Assembly: GCA_012798065.1 (NCBI GenBank)
Contig: JAAZNW010000001.1
Location: 1-64,000 of the forward strand
Direction: 5' to 3'
Source of the DNA: Chloroflexota bacterium
GTDB taxonomy: Bacteria > Chloroflexota > Anaerolineae > Anaerolineales > Anaerolineaceae
DNA length: 64,000 bases
The notes beneath the pieces are model-generated. The model was not told the DNA's origin. It did no database searches and saw nothing but the letters and a program-made list of their open reading frames with translations. Below are positions 43,335 to 52,098 of the stretch, in pieces (within the stretch, counting starts at the first letter, position 1; each line of letters begins with the position of its first letter). A program made the translations under genes and the position numbers.

Positions 43335-44745
43335 AAAGCCTCAAATAAAAAAACGCTGGCGCATCCGCAATGGCGAGAGACAGGCGATCCTGTTTCTTGG
43401 CGATATGCTGATAGCTTACCTCGCGGTTTTTGTAGGGTTGTACTTCTGGGGGCAAAAAGATTGGCTCGACTTCTCATGGGCCTTCCTGGGGCAACGCGCT
43501 CCGTTCTGGTTCTACCTGCTGCCGTTTCTCTGGGTCATTTTCTTGATCGAAGTTTACGATATCCGCAAAGCCAACCACCGGAAGGATGTGATTCGAGGGG
43601 TAGCCACCGCAGCCGGGATCAGTTTTATCATTTACCTGGTCATCTTTTTCATTTCTGATCCAAACTCGCTACCCCGGCGGGGCGTCTTTATCTTTATTAT
43701 CGCCGCAACCATTCTCACTTTCGCCTGGCGTTCGCTTTACATTCGAATTTTCACTGCCCCGGTTTTCATGCGCCGCGCCTTGATGATTGGCGCTGGCAAG
43801 GCTGGTTCAACACTGGCTTCCATGCTGCGTGAAATCCACCCGGGGCCGTTCATCCTCGTTGGTTATATCGATGATGATCCTGAAAAACAGGGGGAAGAAA
43901 TCAGCGGTTACCCCGTGCTGGGGACAGCGGAAAGGATGACGGCTGTGATCGGTGAACAGGATATCACCGACCTGATATTTGCCATCTCGGGGGAGTTGAA
44001 ACCTGAATTGTTTCGCGCTATTTTGAACGCGGCTGAGAGCGATATTGAGGTTACTTCGCTGCCGAAGCTTTACGAGGAAGTTTTTGGCAGGGTGCCGATA
44101 TTTTTACTGCAAACCGATTGGATATTACGTTCTTTTATTGACCAAACGCACACCAGCGGCGTATATGAAAGCGTCAAGCGCCTGATCGACATCGCAGGCA
44201 GTATTGTTGGTTTGCTCCTGCTGGTTTTGCTGTACCCCCTGATTGCGCTTTCTATCATCATTGATTCCGGGTTTCCCATACTCTACTCCCAGATGCGCGT
44301 CGGGAAAAATGGGCATCCCTATAAGATATTTAAGTTTCGTACCATGTACCAGGACGCAGAAAAGGATGGCGTGGCGCGAACAGCTTCAGCCAATGATGCC
44401 CGTATTACCCGCTTTGGAAAGATCCTGCGCCGCAGCCACGTGGATGAGTTACCTCAATGCTGGAATATCCTCCGGGGTGAGAACAGTATTATTGGTCCGC
44501 GCGCAGAGCAGATCGAACTGGTCAACAAATTTCAACAGGAACTCCCCTTCTACCGCGCGCGCTTATTTGTCCGACCCGGGCTCACCGGCTGGGCGCAAAT
44601 CAACCAGCGTTATGCCACAACGGTCGAAGATACCGCGGTCAAACTGGAATACGATCTATACTATATCAAAAACCGAAACCTATTACTTGATTTGACCATC
44701 ATCCTCAGAACGGTTGGAATGGTTCTGGGATTCAAAGGACTTTAA
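43324..44745 (+). CDS. Polyprenyl-phosphate sugar transferase (WbaP/PglC-like)
   Basis: A 473-aa initiating glycosyl-1-phosphate transferase that loads the first sugar onto undecaprenyl phosphate. Four N-terminal membrane helices are followed by a Rossmann-like middle domain (RALMIGAGKAGSTLASML). The catalytic C-terminal domain has a re-entrant helix (VKRLIDIAGSIVGLLLLVLL), KIFKFRTMYQDAEKDG, RRSHVDELPQCWNILRGE and RPGLTGWAQINQRY. This is the full-length form. It ends at TAATG, overlapping the next gene, and is followed by the matching sugar dehydratase. Confidence 0.92.
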   Translation: MTVEKPQIKKRWRIRNGERQAILFLGDMLIAYLAVFVGLYFWGQKDWLDFSWAFLGQRAPFWFYLLPFLWVIFLIEVYDIRKANHRKDVIRGVATAAGISFIIYLVIFFISDPNSLPRRGVFIFIIAATILTFAWRSLYIRIFTAPVFMRRALMIGAGKAGSTLASMLREIHPGPFILVGYIDDDPEKQGEEISGYPVLGTAERMTAVIGEQDITDLIFAISGELKPELFRAILNAAESDIEVTSLPKLYEEVFGRVPIFLLQTDWILRSFIDQTHTSGVYESVKRLIDIAGSIVGLLLLVLLYPLIALSIIIDSGFPILYSQMRVGKNGHPYKIFKFRTMYQDAEKDGVARTASANDARITRFGKILRRSHVDELPQCWNILRGENSIIGPRAEQIELVNKFQQELPFYRARLFVRPGLTGWAQINQRYATTVEDTAVKLEYDLYYIKNRNLLLDLTIILRTVGMVLGFKGL

Positions 44746-46637
44746 TGAGAATAAAATTCAACATGCGCAACAGATATATGGTCATGATCGATATGGCGCT
44801 TACCATTATCGCGGTGTTAGGCGCTTATGCGTTGCGGCTGGAACTTGGAGCGCTTTTCTTTTTCTACCTGCCTTCTGCTTACTGGATGATCGCGGTTTCT
44901 TTGTTGATTAAGATACCGATCTATTATTTGTTCAGCCTATACCGGCGTTTGTGGGGATACGCCAGCACCAGGGAATTACGCTTGATCTTTCTTGCTGTAA
45001 CCAGCGCCTCTGTGCTGGTTTCAGCAGTGATGATTTTGCTGTTGACCTTCAAAGTTTTTAACGGGTTTCCACGTTCGGTACTGATCATCGACTGGCTGCT
45101 TTCGATATTTCTTGTCGGCGGTACACGCTTTGCCATCCGTCTTATCGCGGATAACGTCAGCACGGCAGCCAATTCTATGAAAAAAAGGCCTGCCAAGCGG
45201 GCGTTGATCATTGGCGCGGGAGACGCCGGCGCGCTGGTGGTGCGTGAACTGCAGAAAAACCCTGATCTCAATCTCAACCCGGTAGGATTTTTAGATGACA
45301 ACCCCGCGAAACTAAAGCAGCAAATCCATGGCATACCGGTTGTTGGGTCACTCGCCGATATCGGGAAGATAATTGAACATCGTAAGATCGAGGAAGTCAT
45401 CATCGCCATTCCCAGCTCCAGCGGCAAGGTTGTGCGGATGATCGCGGATGTCTGCCGCTTGAGGGGCATTCCCTTTCGGACGATGCCCGGCATTTATGAA
45501 CTGATCGGAGGTAAGGTCAGCATCAGCCGGTTGCGCGAGGTAGATATCACTGACCTTCTGCGGCGGCAACCCGCTCACATGCAGGAAGATTTGATTGGTC
45601 AGACCCTGACCAATAAACGGGTGATAGTCACCGGGGCGGGAGGTTCCATTGGTCGCGAACTCTGCCGGCAGATCGCGCGCTACGAACCTTCACATCTCAT
45701 ACTGCTTGGACATGGCGAAAACAGCATTTTTGAATCTCTTTTAGAACTGCAAGAAAGCAGTCCTTCACTATCGCTCATTCCCGTTATCGCCGATGTGCGT
45801 GATTACCAGCGCATCCATCATATTTTTGAATTGCACAAACCAGATATCGTGTTTCACGCGGCCGCGCATAAACACGTGCCTATGATGGAAATGAACGTGG
45901 ACGAGGCGATTGATAACAATGTCCGCGGAACGCTCAATGTGGTGAGATGTTGTGAAGAAAACAACACTGAGCGGTTGGTGATGATTTCAACAGATAAAGC
46001 CATTCGCCCGGCAAACATCATGGGAGCGACCAAGCGCTTCTCAGAGATGATTGTGCTGGACGCGGCCGAGCGCACCGGTCACGCTTATTGCGTGGTCCGT
46101 TTTGGTAATGTGTTAGGCAGCCGCGGCAGTGTGGTACCCCTGTTCAAACATCAGATAGCTATCGGCGGACCGGTGACCATCACACATCCAGACATGAAAC
46201 GTTATTTCATGACCATTCCTGAAGCGGTGTACCTGGTGTTGCAGGCTGCGGCGATGGGGAATAACGGAGAAACCTTTGTGCTCAATATGGGACAGCAAGT
46301 GCGCATCCTGGATTTGGCGGAAGACCTGATTCGTCTATCAGGACTGGAGCCGGGAAAGGATATCGAGATTGTGTTCACTGGCATCCGCCCTGGGGAAAAA
46401 TTAAGTGAAGACCTCTGGGAGGAGGGCAACCCGTTTGAACCCACCCAGCATCCGGACATTTTTAAATTTGATGACCCTACCAATCTGCGCGGTGAGGAAC
46501 TAAAAAACAAGATTGCCCAGTTGCTTGACCTCGCTGATAAAGGGCAGGCAGAAGCGATCATTTCCCTGATTGATGCTACCATTCCTGGCGCTACGTTAGG
46601 GAGCACGCCGGCGCCTGAGCTGCTCTCGATCGAATAA
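44745..46637 (+). CDS. CapD/PglF-like nucleotide-sugar 4,6-dehydratase
   Basis: A 630-aa membrane-bound extended SDR enzyme. Four N-terminal helices (about 10-110) are followed by a CoA-binding-like Rossmann domain (ALIIGAGDAGALVVREL) and a catalytic SDR domain (RVIVTGAGGSIGRELCRQIA, near 295). The catalytic region reads ISTDKAIRPANIMGATKRFSE, the M-x3-K version used by UDP-GlcNAc 4,6-dehydratases PglF/CapD/FlaA1. It probably makes a 4-keto-6-deoxy-HexNAc as the first sugar for the adjacent transferase. Its start overlaps the transferase stop by one base. Confidence 0.91.
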   Translation: MRIKFNMRNRYMVMIDMALTIIAVLGAYALRLELGALFFFYLPSAYWMIAVSLLIKIPIYYLFSLYRRLWGYASTRELRLIFLAVTSASVLVSAVMILLLTFKVFNGFPRSVLIIDWLLSIFLVGGTRFAIRLIADNVSTAANSMKKRPAKRALIIGAGDAGALVVRELQKNPDLNLNPVGFLDDNPAKLKQQIHGIPVVGSLADIGKIIEHRKIEEVIIAIPSSSGKVVRMIADVCRLRGIPFRTMPGIYELIGGKVSISRLREVDITDLLRRQPAHMQEDLIGQTLTNKRVIVTGAGGSIGRELCRQIARYEPSHLILLGHGENSIFESLLELQESSPSLSLIPVIADVRDYQRIHHIFELHKPDIVFHAAAHKHVPMMEMNVDEAIDNNVRGTLNVVRCCEENNTERLVMISTDKAIRPANIMGATKRFSEMIVLDAAERTGHAYCVVRFGNVLGSRGSVVPLFKHQIAIGGPVTITHPDMKRYFMTIPEAVYLVLQAAAMGNNGETFVLNMGQQVRILDLAEDLIRLSGLEPGKDIEIVFTGIRPGEKLSEDLWEEGNPFEPTQHPDIFKFDDPTNLRGEELKNKIAQLLDLADKGQAEAIISLIDATIPGATLGSTPAPELLSIE

Positions 46638-46639
46638 TC

Positions 46640-47632
46640 ATGACAGTGACTCTCGCCCAATGGAATGAATTCCTAAAGCAGCATCCCAACGCCCACTTCC
46701 TTCAAACAGGACCCTGGGGCGAATTAAAATCCCGATTTGGCTGGAAGGTCGTCCGGCTGATTGAGCAGGGGGATGGAGCGCAAATCCTGTTCCGAAAACT
46801 GCCTTTTGGCTTCACCATCGCCTACCTGCCCAAAGGGCCTGTGGGCTGGAATGAAAAACTTATTAAGAAGATCGATGCGGTTTGCCAGCGAAACCGCGCG
46901 ATCTTTATCAAAATTGAACCCAACCTGATGGAAGGGGAACGCGAAAGCGAACTCAGGTTTTTGGATGGATATATTCCTTCCAGCCCGATACAGCCACGAC
47001 GCACAGTGGTGGTGTCTCTTGAGGGAACTGAAGAGGAAATCCTCAAGCGCATGAAGCAAAAAACCCGCTACAACATTCATCTGGCGGAAAAGAAAAATGT
47101 GGTGGTAAAACGCTCTCATGATGTTGCTGAGTTTTACCGCATGGCGATATTAACCGCCGAGCGAGACCTGTTTAGCGTTCACACCCGGGCTTATTACCAG
47201 GGAGTGTATGACTTGCTGGGGGCACAAGAAAATTGCGAGCTATTGACGGCCTATTACGGCCGTCGCTCACTGGCTTCGCTATTGGTAGTGCGTGCTGGCG
47301 AAAACGCATATTACCTTTATGGCGCGTCTTACGATTTTGAACGGAACCGCATGCCCACATACCTGATTCAATGGGAAGCAATGAAATGGGCCAAAAGCCA
47401 GGGATGCTGCAACTATGACCTGTGGGGCATTCCGGACCTTGAAGAGGAAGAGTTGGAAAGGGGATTTGCGCAGAGGGACGCGCATGATGGATTATGGGGA
47501 GTGTACCGCTTTAAACGTGGGTTTGGCGGAGAGGTGAAGCGCAGCGTGGGAGCGTGGGACAAGGTTTTTAATGAACGCCTGTACCGCATCTATACGCGCT
47601 ATTTAAAATTACGCGGCGGGCAGGGCGATTAA
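46640..47632 (+). CDS. FemAB-like peptidoglycan bridge aminoacyltransferase (1)
   Basis: A 330-aa member of the FemX/FemAB family (double GNAT fold), which uses aminoacyl-tRNA to attach amino acids to lipid II. Family blocks are NAHFLQTGPWGELKSRFGW, LKRMKQKTRYNIHLAEKKNVVVK near residues 133-155, AYYLYGASY and YLIQWEAMKWAKSQGCCNYDLWGI, followed by GVYRFKRGFGGEVKRSVGAWD. It starts 3 nt after the CapD-like gene and is probably in the same transcript. A close paralogue lies two genes downstream. Confidence 0.9.
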   Translation: MTVTLAQWNEFLKQHPNAHFLQTGPWGELKSRFGWKVVRLIEQGDGAQILFRKLPFGFTIAYLPKGPVGWNEKLIKKIDAVCQRNRAIFIKIEPNLMEGERESELRFLDGYIPSSPIQPRRTVVVSLEGTEEEILKRMKQKTRYNIHLAEKKNVVVKRSHDVAEFYRMAILTAERDLFSVHTRAYYQGVYDLLGAQENCELLTAYYGRRSLASLLVVRAGENAYYLYGASYDFERNRMPTYLIQWEAMKWAKSQGCCNYDLWGIPDLEEEELERGFAQRDAHDGLWGVYRFKRGFGGEVKRSVGAWDKVFNERLYRIYTRYLKLRGGQGD

Positions 47633-47634
47633 GA

Positions 47635-48132
47635 ATGGTGCATTTCTGTCAGCAATGTGGCTCGGTCACCGATAGGCGTGAAATCGGAGGGCGCGAGCGC
47701 GAGGTTTGCCAGCGATGCGGAACGGTTTACTATCCACAGTGGAAGGTCAGCGCAGGTGTGCGCGTAGTCGAGAACGGCAGCTTGTTGCTTGTACAGCGCG
47801 GCATCGACCCATGGCGGGGCAGTTGGCACATGCCCGCTGGATACGTAGAAGTGGATGAAGAGCCACGCGCGGCCGCAGAACGCGAAGCCCTGGAAGAAAC
47901 CGGACTGGTTGTTCGAGCAGGCAGGTTGGTAGACTGTTACGCTGATACCTCGGACCCTCGTGGAAAAGTGCTCATCCTTCTTTATGAAGCATCCATCCTC
48001 GATGGCGCGCTTTCTCCCAGCGCAGAAACCCCCTCAGTACGATTCTTCTCACGAGATGAAATCGCAGGGCTTCCTCTGGCGGGAATGAGCGCCCGTTTAG
48101 AGATAGAGGATTGGCTCAATACTGAGAAGTAA
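47635..48132 (+). CDS. NUDIX hydrolase with N-terminal zinc ribbon
   Basis: A 165-aa protein. Residues 1-37 hold a four-cysteine zinc ribbon (FCQQCGS ... VCQRCGTVYYP), then a NUDIX domain whose box GYVEVDEEPRAAAEREALEE (completed by TGL) matches G-x5-E-x7-REUxEExGU fully. It would hydrolyse a nucleoside diphosphate linked to another group, for example NADH, ADP-ribose or a nucleotide sugar. It is sandwiched between two femAB-like genes with 2-5 nt gaps, which suggests co-expression with peptidoglycan or glycan assembly. Confidence 0.9.
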   Translation: MVHFCQQCGSVTDRREIGGREREVCQRCGTVYYPQWKVSAGVRVVENGSLLLVQRGIDPWRGSWHMPAGYVEVDEEPRAAAEREALEETGLVVRAGRLVDCYADTSDPRGKVLILLYEASILDGALSPSAETPSVRFFSRDEIAGLPLAGMSARLEIEDWLNTEK

Positions 48133-48137
48133 AAAAA

Positions 48138-49223
48138 ATGATGACGTGTCGCAATTCCTGGAATCAAGACATTGCACAACTGCCTGGCGCGAACTTCCTG
48201 CAAACAAGTGAGTGGGCAGCCGTGAAGGCTCAGGTGGGATGGGAGAAGGAAGAGCTAACCTGGAAGGATGAAGATGGAAAACTGATCGCAGCCGCGATGC
48301 TGCTCACCCGATCCACTCGGCTGCTGAAAGTTGGCCCACAGATGAGCATCGGCTACATTCCGCGGGGGCCGCTCACGGACTGGACAAATCAACCTCTCGT
48401 TGCGCGCGTAATCGCTGACCTGGAACAGACCGCCAGGGCAAGAGAGCTGGTTTTTCTCAAGATTGACCCAGAGGTACTGATAAGAACGGGTTCTGAAAGG
48501 ACCACAGACAACCCTCATGAGGTGCAAGAGCTGCTCATGGCCCGTGGTTGGAGGTGCTCCCCGGAGCAAATTCAATTCAAGAACACCATGCTGCTTCACC
48601 TGGATGGAGAAGAGTCAGATTGGTTAACGCGGATGAAACAGAAAACCCGTTACAACCTCAGGTTGGCGCAGAAAAATGGCATTGTGGTACGCAAGGCAAC
48701 AATGAAAGACCTGCCTTTGTTGTACCGCATGTTTGCTGAAACCGCGCGGCGCGACAACTTCATCATTCGGTCTGAAGCCTATTACCTGGATGTGTGGTCG
48801 CGCTTCATGCAGGCGGGTATGGCGGAGGGGTTGATCGCTGAATTCGCGGGGCAACCCATCGCTGGAATGGTGTTGATGTTTTTTGGCTCGCGCGCCTGGT
48901 TCGTCTATGGCATGTCAACCAGCCAGCACCGTGAAAAGATGCCCAACTATCTGCTGCAATGGGAAGCCATGCGCCTGGCGCACGAAAAAGGCTGCACAAC
49001 GTACGACCTGTGGGGCGCGCCTGACACACCAGATCCATCTGACCCGATGTTTGGAGTGTACCGTTTTAAAGAAGGGCTCGGCGCGGAACTGGTTTATACC
49101 ATTGGAGCCTGGGATTTCCCTCTTAAACCTGCGCTTTATCGCCTTTATCACCATGTCATTCCGCGCGTGCTTTCGATTACCAGATATGTCCGCCGGAAAA
49201 AATTGACTCAGGAGGTCATATGA
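48138..49223 (+). CDS. FemAB-like peptidoglycan bridge aminoacyltransferase (2)
   Basis: A 361-aa paralogue of the first FemAB-like protein. Shared blocks are NFLQTSEWAAVKAQVGW, LTRMKQKTRYNLRLAQKNGIVVR, AWFVYGMSTSQHREKMPNYL, LLQWEAMRLAHEKGCTTYDLWG and VYRFKEGLGAELVYTIGAWD. Two tandem paralogues usually add different residues or different positions of an interpeptide bridge. No ribosome binding site is obvious. Its stop overlaps the PLP enzyme start (ATGA), where AGGAGGTC gives a strong site for the next gene. Confidence 0.9.
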   Translation: MMTCRNSWNQDIAQLPGANFLQTSEWAAVKAQVGWEKEELTWKDEDGKLIAAAMLLTRSTRLLKVGPQMSIGYIPRGPLTDWTNQPLVARVIADLEQTARARELVFLKIDPEVLIRTGSERTTDNPHEVQELLMARGWRCSPEQIQFKNTMLLHLDGEESDWLTRMKQKTRYNLRLAQKNGIVVRKATMKDLPLLYRMFAETARRDNFIIRSEAYYLDVWSRFMQAGMAEGLIAEFAGQPIAGMVLMFFGSRAWFVYGMSTSQHREKMPNYLLQWEAMRLAHEKGCTTYDLWGAPDTPDPSDPMFGVYRFKEGLGAELVYTIGAWDFPLKPALYRLYHHVIPRVLSITRYVRRKKLTQEVI

Positions 49224-50182
49224 AAATCCCCAGAGTGCCGATCGCTCATCTACCCACCCGTATTGAATACCTGCCACGCCTGACCGATGCTTTAGGTGGC
49301 CCACAATTGTATTGTAAGCGCGATGACCAGACCGGGTTGGGTTTTGGTGGAAACAAGACGCGCAAACTGGAGTTTTTGTTGGCTGAAGCGCGCGCTCAAA
49401 ACGTGGATACCCTGGTTAGCGTGGGAGCCATCCAATCCAATCACTGCCGGCAGGTGGCGGCGCTGTCTGCCCGATTCGGTTATCAGTGCATCCTGGTGTT
49501 GTCTGGAGACGAACCTGCTCTCGCGAGTGGGAATCTTTTACTGGATCAGCTTTTTGGCGCGAAAATTGTGTGGTCGACGCGTGACAACCGTTTACAGATG
49601 CTGGAGGATATCGTCAAGACAGCGCAACATGAGGGTCGACGCCCTTATAAAATCCCTTATGGTGGCTCAAGCGCGGTGGGCTTGATGGGGTATGTTGAAG
49701 CCATGAAAGAACTCGAGCTCTTCCCAGAGAAGTTTGACTGGATTGTTATTCCCTCATCCAGCGGAGGAACCCAGGCGGGCATGCTGCTGGGAGCAAAAGG
49801 GGCAGGCTTTACCGGCAAGATTCTGGGAATCTGCATTGAAGGCAACAACCGGGAATTACACAGCACTGTCGCCAGCCTGATGCGCGAGGGTGCGGAATTG
49901 TGCGGTTTACCTCCAGTGAGTGAAGATACGATCCTGGTAAACGACCATTATGTTGGCGGGGGGTACGGGATAATGGGCACTCCGGAAATTGAAGCAATTA
50001 AGCTCCTGGCTTTGACTGAAGGATTGCTGTTGGACCCAGTTTACACCGGAAGGGCCGCGGCCGGCCTGATAGACCTGGTCAGGAAGGGCTTTTTTAATAA
50101 AACGGATAGGGTCCTTTTCTGGCATACTGGCGGCACACCTGCCTTATTTGCAGAACCATACCTGTCGCTGTTACAACACTAA
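49220..50182 (+). CDS. D-cysteine desulfhydrase/ACC deaminase-family PLP enzyme
   Basis: A 320-aa fold-type II PLP enzyme. The N-terminus RIEYLPRLTDALGGPQLYCKRDDQT and the PLP-lysine region GFGGNKTRKLEFLL (Lys near residue 50) are typical of D-cysteine desulfhydrase and ACC deaminase. SIQSNHCRQ-type contacts appear as VGAIQSNHCRQVAAL. The glycine loop is SSSGGTQAGMLLG. It probably breaks down D-cysteine or another D-amino acid to a 2-oxo acid, ammonia and sulfide. Coupling to a FemAB gene raises the possibility that it acts on a D-amino acid from wall metabolism. Confidence 0.87.
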   Translation: MKIPRVPIAHLPTRIEYLPRLTDALGGPQLYCKRDDQTGLGFGGNKTRKLEFLLAEARAQNVDTLVSVGAIQSNHCRQVAALSARFGYQCILVLSGDEPALASGNLLLDQLFGAKIVWSTRDNRLQMLEDIVKTAQHEGRRPYKIPYGGSSAVGLMGYVEAMKELELFPEKFDWIVIPSSSGGTQAGMLLGAKGAGFTGKILGICIEGNNRELHSTVASLMREGAELCGLPPVSEDTILVNDHYVGGGYGIMGTPEIEAIKLLALTEGLLLDPVYTGRAAAGLIDLVRKGFFNKTDRVLFWHTGGTPALFAEPYLSLLQH

Positions 50183-50245
50183 AACCACCTCTCTGCCCCG
50201 AGCTGGTTTTTTGCGCATGCTATAATGCTTTTTTGGAGAGAAGCA

Positions 50246-51076
50246 TTGAATATTGATGTTGCCACAACGGTAAAAGTGATCCTGGTTTTGCTGGGGATTG
50301 CAGCCATCGTTAGCCTGACAATGGCAGTAAAATCCATCAAAGCAGGTTACAGGCTGCTTTTTTTCCAGAAGCGTCAATTACTGGTCGCTCACGGCTGGCG
50401 CCTGGTGCTGCTCGCGCTTGGGTTGCTGCTCACAGGGCTGGTATTAATCCGCTTTGGAGAACCGATGGTCTACCGCTATTTTCCTCCTTCTCCTACCATC
50501 ACCCAAACGCCTACCGTGACCATCACACCTACGATCACCAATACGCCTTCGATGACCTATACCCCGACCATCACCTTGACTTTATCTCAAACTTACACAC
50601 CTTCATTGCCTGAATTCATCCAGGCGACCATTCAAACCCCCGTCGGACCGGACGCGAACGCGATTTTCAGCCCATTGAGTTTTTCTGACACCATAAAAGA
50701 CGGTGTGGTGACGACTTCTTACAGTGAGTTTGAATTACCCGTGGGGACGTTATTTGGTGGTTTTTCTTATGACCGTATGGCTATTGGAGCGCAGTGGACG
50801 GCTTTATGGTTCTATGGAGATGAGTTGATCTGTTCAGAAACCAAGGCGTGGAATTATGCTCCCGGAGGTTATGGTTATACGGATTGTTCACGCCCTGTGG
50901 ACGCCTGGCGTCCGGGGATCTACGAGGTGCGAATTTTTGTCGGACAGACCTGGAAACAGTCAGGCACCTTCAAGATCCTCGGGGAAGAACCCTTGGTTGA
51001 AAAAATTCCAACGAGCATGGGAGCACAAGCACCTGTTGAAAGCGCAGTAACCGCAACCCCGCCGTCCACTCCTTGA
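50246..51076 (+). CDS. Membrane protein with Thr/Pro repeat linker, unknown function
   Basis: A 276-aa protein with two hydrophobic segments (VILVLLGIAAIVSLTMAV and LVLLALGLLLTGLVLI). A linker of short T-P-T/I-T-x repeats (about 90-125) follows, then an outer domain with an SYDRMAIGAQWTALWFYGDE region and two cysteines. A related C-terminal layout occurs in other linker proteins of the window. I prefer the TTG at 50246, which has GGAGAG 6 nt upstream. The ATG at 50225 lies inside a TATAATG and has no ribosome binding site. The function is unknown. Confidence 0.62.
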   Translation: MNIDVATTVKVILVLLGIAAIVSLTMAVKSIKAGYRLLFFQKRQLLVAHGWRLVLLALGLLLTGLVLIRFGEPMVYRYFPPSPTITQTPTVTITPTITNTPSMTYTPTITLTLSQTYTPSLPEFIQATIQTPVGPDANAIFSPLSFSDTIKDGVVTTSYSEFELPVGTLFGGFSYDRMAIGAQWTALWFYGDELICSETKAWNYAPGGYGYTDCSRPVDAWRPGIYEVRIFVGQTWKQSGTFKILGEEPLVEKIPTSMGAQAPVESAVTATPPSTP

Positions 51077-51078
51077 AG

Positions 51079-52011
51079 TTAAAAACTGATTTGACCTGGT
51101 TTTGCAAAGAATCCGGCGATTTGAGCTGCGAGCAGCGCATTATTCTTTAATAGCGCCAAGTTTGCCTGCAGGCTTTTCCCCGCTGTGATTTTGCCCAGTT
51201 CCTCCAACAGAAATGGAGAGAGTGCCGCGCCTGAGATCCCCTTGCGGTTGGCGGATTCAACGGCTTGGGCGATCGCGTCATCGATTTTCTGCTGGTCTAC
51301 CCCATATTCCGCCGGAATGGGGTTGCATACCAGAACCGCGCTGCGGCACCCGGCACGCCAATGAGCCGAAGCGATTTTAAAGGCTTCCAGCGCAGATTCA
51401 ATACGGTAGTCCACTTTAAAACCACTGCCTGGTGAATAGAACCCCGGGAATTCATTCGTCTGGAAACCCAGGACAGGCACCCCGCGGGTTTCCAGGTTTT
51501 CCAGCGTGGCAGGAATATCCAGAATGGCTTTGGCACCCGCGCAAACGACGACGAGCGGGTTGCTGGATAGTGCAGGTAAATCGGCTGAAATATCAAAAAC
51601 ATTTCCACGATGCACTCCGCCGATTCCGCCGGTAGCGAAGACCTTAATGCCAGCAGCGCGGGCAACCATCAAAGTTGCGGCGACGGTCGTACCGCCGCAC
51701 GCCCCGCTGTTCAAAGCGATCCCGATATTGCGCGGGTTAATTTTGATGGGGTTGTTTTCCTCTGCCAGGCGCCGGAGTTCAGATTCGCTGGCGCCAATGA
51801 CGATCTTGCCGTCAATGAACGCGATGGTGGCGGGGATGGCTCCCTGACCGCGGACAATCGCTTCCATTGAGAGGGCGAGTTCCAGGTTGGCAGGGCGGGG
51901 TAGCCCATGCGTGATGACTGCTGACTCCAGGGCAACGACTGGCTGCCCATTTGATAAGTCTTGGCGCACATCAGGGCGAACGAGATAAATATCTGGGAGG
52001 TCCAGTTTCAT
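51079..52011 (-). CDS. psuG: Pseudouridine-5'-phosphate glycosidase
   Basis: A 310-aa PsuG/IndA-family enzyme that reversibly splits pseudouridine 5'-phosphate into uracil and ribose 5-phosphate. Diagnostic blocks are VALESAVITHGLPRP, ATIAFIDGKIVIGAS, SGACGGTTVAATLMVA, FATGGIGGVHRG, VVCAGAKAILDIPATLE, LGFQTNEFPGFYS and NPIPAEYGV. GGAGA precedes the ATG and TATACT lies 25-30 nt up on the minus strand. The usual kinase partner (PsuK, PfkB family) is not adjacent; the odd PfkB-like gene at 22.7 kb is not a convincing match. Confidence 0.93.
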   Translation of the reverse strand: MKLDLPDIYLVRPDVRQDLSNGQPVVALESAVITHGLPRPANLELALSMEAIVRGQGAIPATIAFIDGKIVIGASESELRRLAEENNPIKINPRNIGIALNSGACGGTTVAATLMVARAAGIKVFATGGIGGVHRGNVFDISADLPALSSNPLVVVCAGAKAILDIPATLENLETRGVPVLGFQTNEFPGFYSPGSGFKVDYRIESALEAFKIASAHWRAGCRSAVLVCNPIPAEYGVDQQKIDDAIAQAVESANRKGISGAALSPFLLEELGKITAGKSLQANLALLKNNALLAAQIAGFFAKPGQISF

Positions 52012-52098
52012 GGTCAGTCTCCGGCTGTGATATAGTGCAGTATATATTAAAATGGTGAATAGGGCATCCTTATTCGGAAAAAAGGCAGGAGACTACAA

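Noticed and set aside
50221-50230. ATG at 50225 as start of the Thr/Pro-linker membrane protein
   Set aside because: The ATG is embedded in TATAATG, lacks a ribosome binding site, and a TTG 21 nt downstream has GGAGAG at the right distance.
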